Source of the DNA: DATKEJ01 sp963768715
GTDB taxonomy: Bacteria > Bacteroidota > Rhodothermia > Rhodothermales > DATKEJ01
Length of the DNA stretch: 64,000 bases
Direction of reading: 5' to 3'
Assembly (NCBI GenBank): GCA_963768715.1
Contig: CAVYJC010000010.1
Coordinates: 186,001 to 250,000, forward strand
The translations under genes and the position numbers were made by a program. Below the pieces are notes generated by a model, which saw only the letters and a list, made by a program, of their open reading frames with translations, searched no databases and was not told where the DNA came from. Below are positions 60,594 to 64,000 of the stretch, piece after piece. The stretch's first letter is position 1. Each line of letters begins with the position of its first letter.

Positions 60594-62664
60594 CAGGTGG
60601 GCGTCGTCCGCACTGACCCGCTGCCTCCGGGTCGTGCTCACGGCGGGCTTTGCCGTCACGGCCGTCGAAGCCGTGGCCCAGGTACCTGACTCGGTTGTCA
60701 GTCCACCCGACACAGTCGTCGTCGCACCCGACACGGCGCTTGCGCCGGTCGACACGGTTGCCGCCCCTGCCGGAATCGTGGATTCGACGCATGCGGCCGA
60801 AAAAGCCCCGCCAATCCCCTCCGGACCGCCACTGACCCTCGAGGCCTACCCCGAAGGAGTCCGTTCGGACGCCACGCCGCTCGTCCGTCTCTCGGCCGGC
60901 GACATGGTCGAGCGCCTCGACGAGTTTCCCGGAAGCTTCCGCTACTCGATGGGCAACCTGGGCTGGCCCGATCAGATCGCCTATCTGGGATTCTCGCCTG
61001 TGGACATCGGACTGACGTTCGATGGAATTCCCATGCAGGATCCTGTGACCAGCCGACCCCTGTTCGAACTCGTGCCCCTGGACCTTCTTCGATCGCCGGC
61101 TATGTTCAGCGGCAAGCACGCCTCTGCCGCGGGGTTCGCGCTGGAGACGCGGCGTTTCGACGTTGTCAAACCGCTTACGGAGCTTCGGTATCGGGCCGGG
61201 AGCCCCGGCCTCCGGTCGATCTCCGGTACACACGTACAGCAGCGGAAGACGCACTTTCTTGGCTCACCGACCACGCTCCAGGTACTCTTTCGCTACGCTT
61301 CCGGGGCTTGGGGCGGCGAATATCCAAGCAGTTCGTCAGACGTCAGCCAGGTCTACGGCCGCGTGGGACTATACAGCTCGAAATGGGCGCTACGGATCAC
61401 AAACATGTACACTCGCCGGCACGGAGGGGCCCACAGCGGCGTACTTGTGAGATCCGGCGGAGGGTTCGACTCGATATACACCCGGTTCAATGCCGCGGTC
61501 GAGAATCCGGCGGCCAAATTCCGGATCAAGCGTAACGACTTCCACGTAAAGTTCGACCGACTCTGGTTGCAGGGACTCTCGCCGCTTTCGCTCCAGTTCT
61601 CGTGGGTGTCGCACGTCAGACGATATCGGAACGTGACGACCTCGGATGCGCTGGTCGAAGAATATACTTTCGCCGCCGCCCAGGAGATACCGGGCCTGGT
61701 TGCCGACCAGACCTTCACCGCCAGGCTGATCAACCGCTTCGACGACGTCCGTTCCGCAACCGTGTTCAGCGACACGACGGGCCTGTCGCGATCCGACGTC
61801 GAAGCCCTGCTCGAGTCCGACTACCGGCTGGGCAGCAGCGACCTGGCGGGACACATCGGACTCATTGACGCCGACGGTCACGTAATCCCCGAAGGCAGGG
61901 CACGCCTCAAGGTCCCATTGGCCGGATACGAAATCTCATCCGAGATCGTCGTTTCCGGGCGAGCACCCTCGAGGCTCGAGATGCTGGGCAGCGATCGTGT
62001 GGCTGGAGCGACGTCCAGTCTGGGAGCCGAGCACACGCGGCTTCTCAGACTGTCTGCGGAGCGACCCTTCGGCACTTCTTCGATACGAATCGATGCATTC
62101 GCGGCGACAACGAGTCACCCATTGGACCTTCGTGAAACCGCCGCCGATTCCTTCCAGGTGATGCAGGCGAACGCTGCGATAACATGGTACGGCGTCACCA
62201 GCATCCTCGGCTGGCGAGATGCAAGCAAGCGCGGGCTGTACGGCGAACTGCAGTCCACCATCCAGGCTTCGACCGCCCCTGCTGACGATGCTTTTCTGAC
62301 GGCAATCGACGAGAGTCTACCCTCGTTGCAGGCCCGAGGAAGATTTGGAGCCCGATCCTGGCTCTTTCAGAATGACCTGCGACTCGACGTCTATGTGATC
62401 GGCCGCTACTGGTCGTCTTTCAAGAGCCGTCTGTACGAACCCGTGACCGGCCTTCTCGCTTTGCCGGGTGAGAGCGCGCGGACTGTGGGCAACTCCGGAA
62501 CGCTGGACTTTCGCATGGAAGCCGGTATCAGAGAGGCCACTGTGTTCGTAGGATTCGAAAACATCCTGTCCGGACTCTCCTATCCGGGAACGCTGCTCGT
62601 ACCGAATTACCCGCTTCCCGCCCAGGCATTCCGCTTCGGCGTCTTCTGGCCCATCGAGAACTGA
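60550..62664 (+). CDS. TonB-receptor-like outer-membrane protein with plug domain
   Basis: GTG 60550 gives 704 residues and overlaps the kinase gene by 44 bp; a start further on is possible since the signal is near RCLRVVLTAGFAVTAVEAVAQ. A proline/valine-rich linker (PDTVVVAPDTALAPVDTVAA) precedes a plug-like segment (LGFSPVDIGLTFDGIPMQDPVTSRPLFELVPLDLLRSPAMFSG). The rest is a beta-barrel ending FRFGVFWPIEN. It resembles putative TonB-dependent porins of Bacteroidota. The ligand is unknown. Confidence 0.7.
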   Translation: MSKAACSVSSRIIRSRWASSALTRCLRVVLTAGFAVTAVEAVAQVPDSVVSPPDTVVVAPDTALAPVDTVAAPAGIVDSTHAAEKAPPIPSGPPLTLEAYPEGVRSDATPLVRLSAGDMVERLDEFPGSFRYSMGNLGWPDQIAYLGFSPVDIGLTFDGIPMQDPVTSRPLFELVPLDLLRSPAMFSGKHASAAGFALETRRFDVVKPLTELRYRAGSPGLRSISGTHVQQRKTHFLGSPTTLQVLFRYASGAWGGEYPSSSSDVSQVYGRVGLYSSKWALRITNMYTRRHGGAHSGVLVRSGGGFDSIYTRFNAAVENPAAKFRIKRNDFHVKFDRLWLQGLSPLSLQFSWVSHVRRYRNVTTSDALVEEYTFAAAQEIPGLVADQTFTARLINRFDDVRSATVFSDTTGLSRSDVEALLESDYRLGSSDLAGHIGLIDADGHVIPEGRARLKVPLAGYEISSEIVVSGRAPSRLEMLGSDRVAGATSSLGAEHTRLLRLSAERPFGTSSIRIDAFAATTSHPLDLRETAADSFQVMQANAAITWYGVTSILGWRDASKRGLYGELQSTIQASTAPADDAFLTAIDESLPSLQARGRFGARSWLFQNDLRLDVYVIGRYWSSFKSRLYEPVTGLLALPGESARTVGNSGTLDFRMEAGIREATVFVGFENILSGLSYPGTLLVPNYPLPAQAFRFGVFWPIEN

Positions 62665-62678
62665 TCTATCGGCCGCCC

Positions 62679-63314
62679 TTGTCTTCCCTCGCTCACATAG
62701 TCGAAAGAGAGATCTTCCCAGCCTCATCGACCGATCGTCTCTTCAATTTCTACTCGGATCTCGATCCGAATCTCGACCGAGCGGACGGTCCATCGATCCG
62801 CCGACAGAATCTTCTGGCTTACATCGAAGCCGCACCGTCGCGGCCCGAGCTTCTCCTTCTGGCGGAGGCTCCAGGCCCACATGGTTGCCGCTTCTCGGGC
62901 GTGCCGTTTACGTCGGAAGCTCAGATCGAGGCCGGGCGGTTTCCCTTCCCTGGTCGGAAGTCGAGTACAGCGGCGGATCCCTGGTCGGAATACAGCGCCA
63001 ACATTGTCTGGGGACTACTGGAAGACCACTTCGATCGCGTGCTTCTCTGGAACACGGTGCCGCTGCATCCCCACCGGCCGGGCGAACCGATGTCCATTCG
63101 CACGCCATCAACCGCGGAGATTCGAGAATGGGGAAGGTTAGTACCGGAAGTCGCAACGATCACCCGCCCGCAACATGTGCTGGCGGTCGGCCGCATTGCG
63201 GAACGCGTGTGCAGACAGTTCGAGATCGACGCGACCTACATCCGACATCCTTCGCAGGGCGGCGCCAATCTCTTCAGGGAAGGCGTGGGGCGTTTCTTAA
63301 TCGCTAATCGCTAA
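62679..63314 (+). CDS. Uracil-DNA glycosylase superfamily protein
   Basis: The 211-residue protein starts at TTG 62679. It has the UDG fold motifs LLLLAEAPGPHGCRFSGVPFTSE near residue 60 and VLLWNTVPLHPHRPGEPMSIRTPSTAE near 120, with the final HPSQGGANLFREG motif resembling the HPS loop of UDG. It lacks the four-cysteine Fe-S motif of family 4. Such enzymes remove uracil from DNA. Its stop TAA lies inside a heptamer array. Confidence 0.82.
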   Translation: MSSLAHIVEREIFPASSTDRLFNFYSDLDPNLDRADGPSIRRQNLLAYIEAAPSRPELLLLAEAPGPHGCRFSGVPFTSEAQIEAGRFPFPGRKSSTAADPWSEYSANIVWGLLEDHFDRVLLWNTVPLHPHRPGEPMSIRTPSTAEIREWGRLVPEVATITRPQHVLAVGRIAERVCRQFEIDATYIRHPSQGGANLFREGVGRFLIANR

Positions 63315-63321
63315 TCGATCG
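63297..63321. repeat. Heptanucleotide array (TTAATCG, CTAATCG, CTAATCG, ATCG) at the UDG 3' end
   Basis: Three full period-7 units and a partial one contain the stop codon TAA at 63312-63314. Confidence 0.75.
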
Positions 63322-63367
63322 GCCACTCTGCCGGCGGGTGCTTCACGACACGTTTCGCGATTGGAGA

Positions 63368-63797
63368 TTAGTGACTTTCATTCGGCCACGGGCACTCACC
63401 CTCGTGCAGGAGGCGGACCTCCTTAACGTCGCTGACTTCGAATTCCCGCTGGTAGGCGCCAAGATGGCCATACTCGCCCTTATCGGAGCGATTCCCTTCG
63501 ACCTCAGCGTATCCCGGCGTATACCACTCGAGCCCCAGGCCTATTCCATTTGGTCTGCAACTCGTTGATGTGGTTGTCCGAGCCGGTAATCCACCACTGT
63601 TCGTCGGATCCGCATGGGCGAAACGCCGCTTCTTCGAAGCCGAACGAAACACGGCCACGAACCGTATTGCTGTGGCTTCCAAAGATCTGGTCTTGAACAA
63701 AACACCCGGCCGCTGTGGCGCCGAGGACGGCGACGACGAGTCCGGCAGTGAGAAATTTGCCGTTGATGGCTTTCAGTCTACTAATAAGCCGTCCCAT
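63368..63797 (-). pseudogene. Lipoprotein of unknown function, one frameshift
   Basis: ATG 63797 begins a lipoprotein signal (FLTAGLVVAVLGATAAGC). The mature part reads VRGRVSFGFEEAAFRPCGSDEQWWITGSDNHINELQTKWN, then shifts frame near 63535-63550 and continues GLGLEWYTPGYAEVEGNRSDKGEYGHLGAYQREFEVSDVKEVRLLHEGE to a stop at 63368. The joined product has about 143 residues. The pattern FRPCGSDEQWW...YGHLGAY occurs in small envelope proteins of unknown role. Confidence 0.65.
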
Positions 63798-64000
63798 TGC
63801 GAACGACCTCCGCTTGCTGTGAGATTGATGCTCATTCGATCGACCGACCCAAGGGTGCGCCTCAAGATCAACTCGAAGCATGTAATAGAACGGTCAGCAC
63901 GTTCTACGCACAATAAACGATTCTGTGACGTTCCGGGTCGACCACTCAGCCTTGAAAAATGACCGTTCAGGTGTCGATTGGCCGTCTAGTCTTCTAGTCT
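63798..64000. other. 203-bp end of the window, no gene recognised
   Basis: The last bases (CTAGTCTTCTAGTCT) start a period-8 repeat that runs off the window. Confidence 0.5.

Overview
The window looks like chromosomal DNA of a high-GC member of the Bacteroidota/Rhodothermota line (Rhodothermales-like). The placement is an inference from gene content: porX (response regulator with a PglZ domain that controls type IX secretion), two proteins ending in type IX (T9SS) sorting domains, bshA (bacillithiol synthesis), L-lysine 6-transaminase, many lipoproteins with Bacteroidota-style lipoboxes, and weak Shine-Dalgarno sequences. No rRNA, CRISPR array, plasmid origin or complete phage was seen. One tRNA (Ala, GGC) is present.

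0-10 kb is mostly housekeeping: a ferredoxin-NADP reductase cut by the window edge, porX, an outer-membrane beta-barrel, bshA, lysine 6-transaminase, lipA, ndk, a frameshifted NamZ-type exo-muramidase, a DUF3098-like membrane protein and mreD. 10-20 kb is accessory. It holds a REP-associated tyrosine transposase (RAYT) between GGCATGTC/GACATGCC palindrome arrays, an octaheme cytochrome-TPR lipoprotein, a mobile mystery A/B (HTH plus Fic) pair, and a tRNA-Ala whose 3' half is repeated 5 kb downstream (40/41 nt identical). That repeat brackets a putative integrated element carrying a lipoprotein pair, an NHL/PKD protein with a T9SS domain, and a membrane protein, but no integrase.

20-34 kb has two more toxin-antitoxin modules, a frameshifted epimerase coupled to a CTP-synthase-C-terminal-like amidotransferase, an M23 lipoprotein, an orphan TRAP binding protein, a SnoaL-VOC fusion, an APC transporter fused to two UspA domains, and an arsR-thioredoxin-permease-acr3 operon behind clear ArsR-type operators. 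34-51 kb holds an ABC permease, an RND efflux locus with its own two-component system (outer-membrane factor and adaptor genes broken by frameshifts), a sulfotransferase, an AGE epimerase, a UspA protein, an MFS transporter and a second T9SS cargo. 51-64 kb is again housekeeping: valS, coaE, a HIT protein, a probable tetrahydrobiopterin-type cluster (PTPS, folE, SDR), a deoxynucleoside kinase, outer-membrane proteins and a uracil-DNA glycosylase.

Three features run across the whole window. First, intergenic arrays with a strict 7-nt period, each with its own degenerate heptamer, lie mostly at the 3' ends of genes and in three cases contain the stop codon. Second, seven or eight genes carry single-base frameshifts while the coding sense survives in the alternate frame, which points to sequence errors or very recent decay. 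Third, mobile and selfish-element traces cluster at 10-20 kb.
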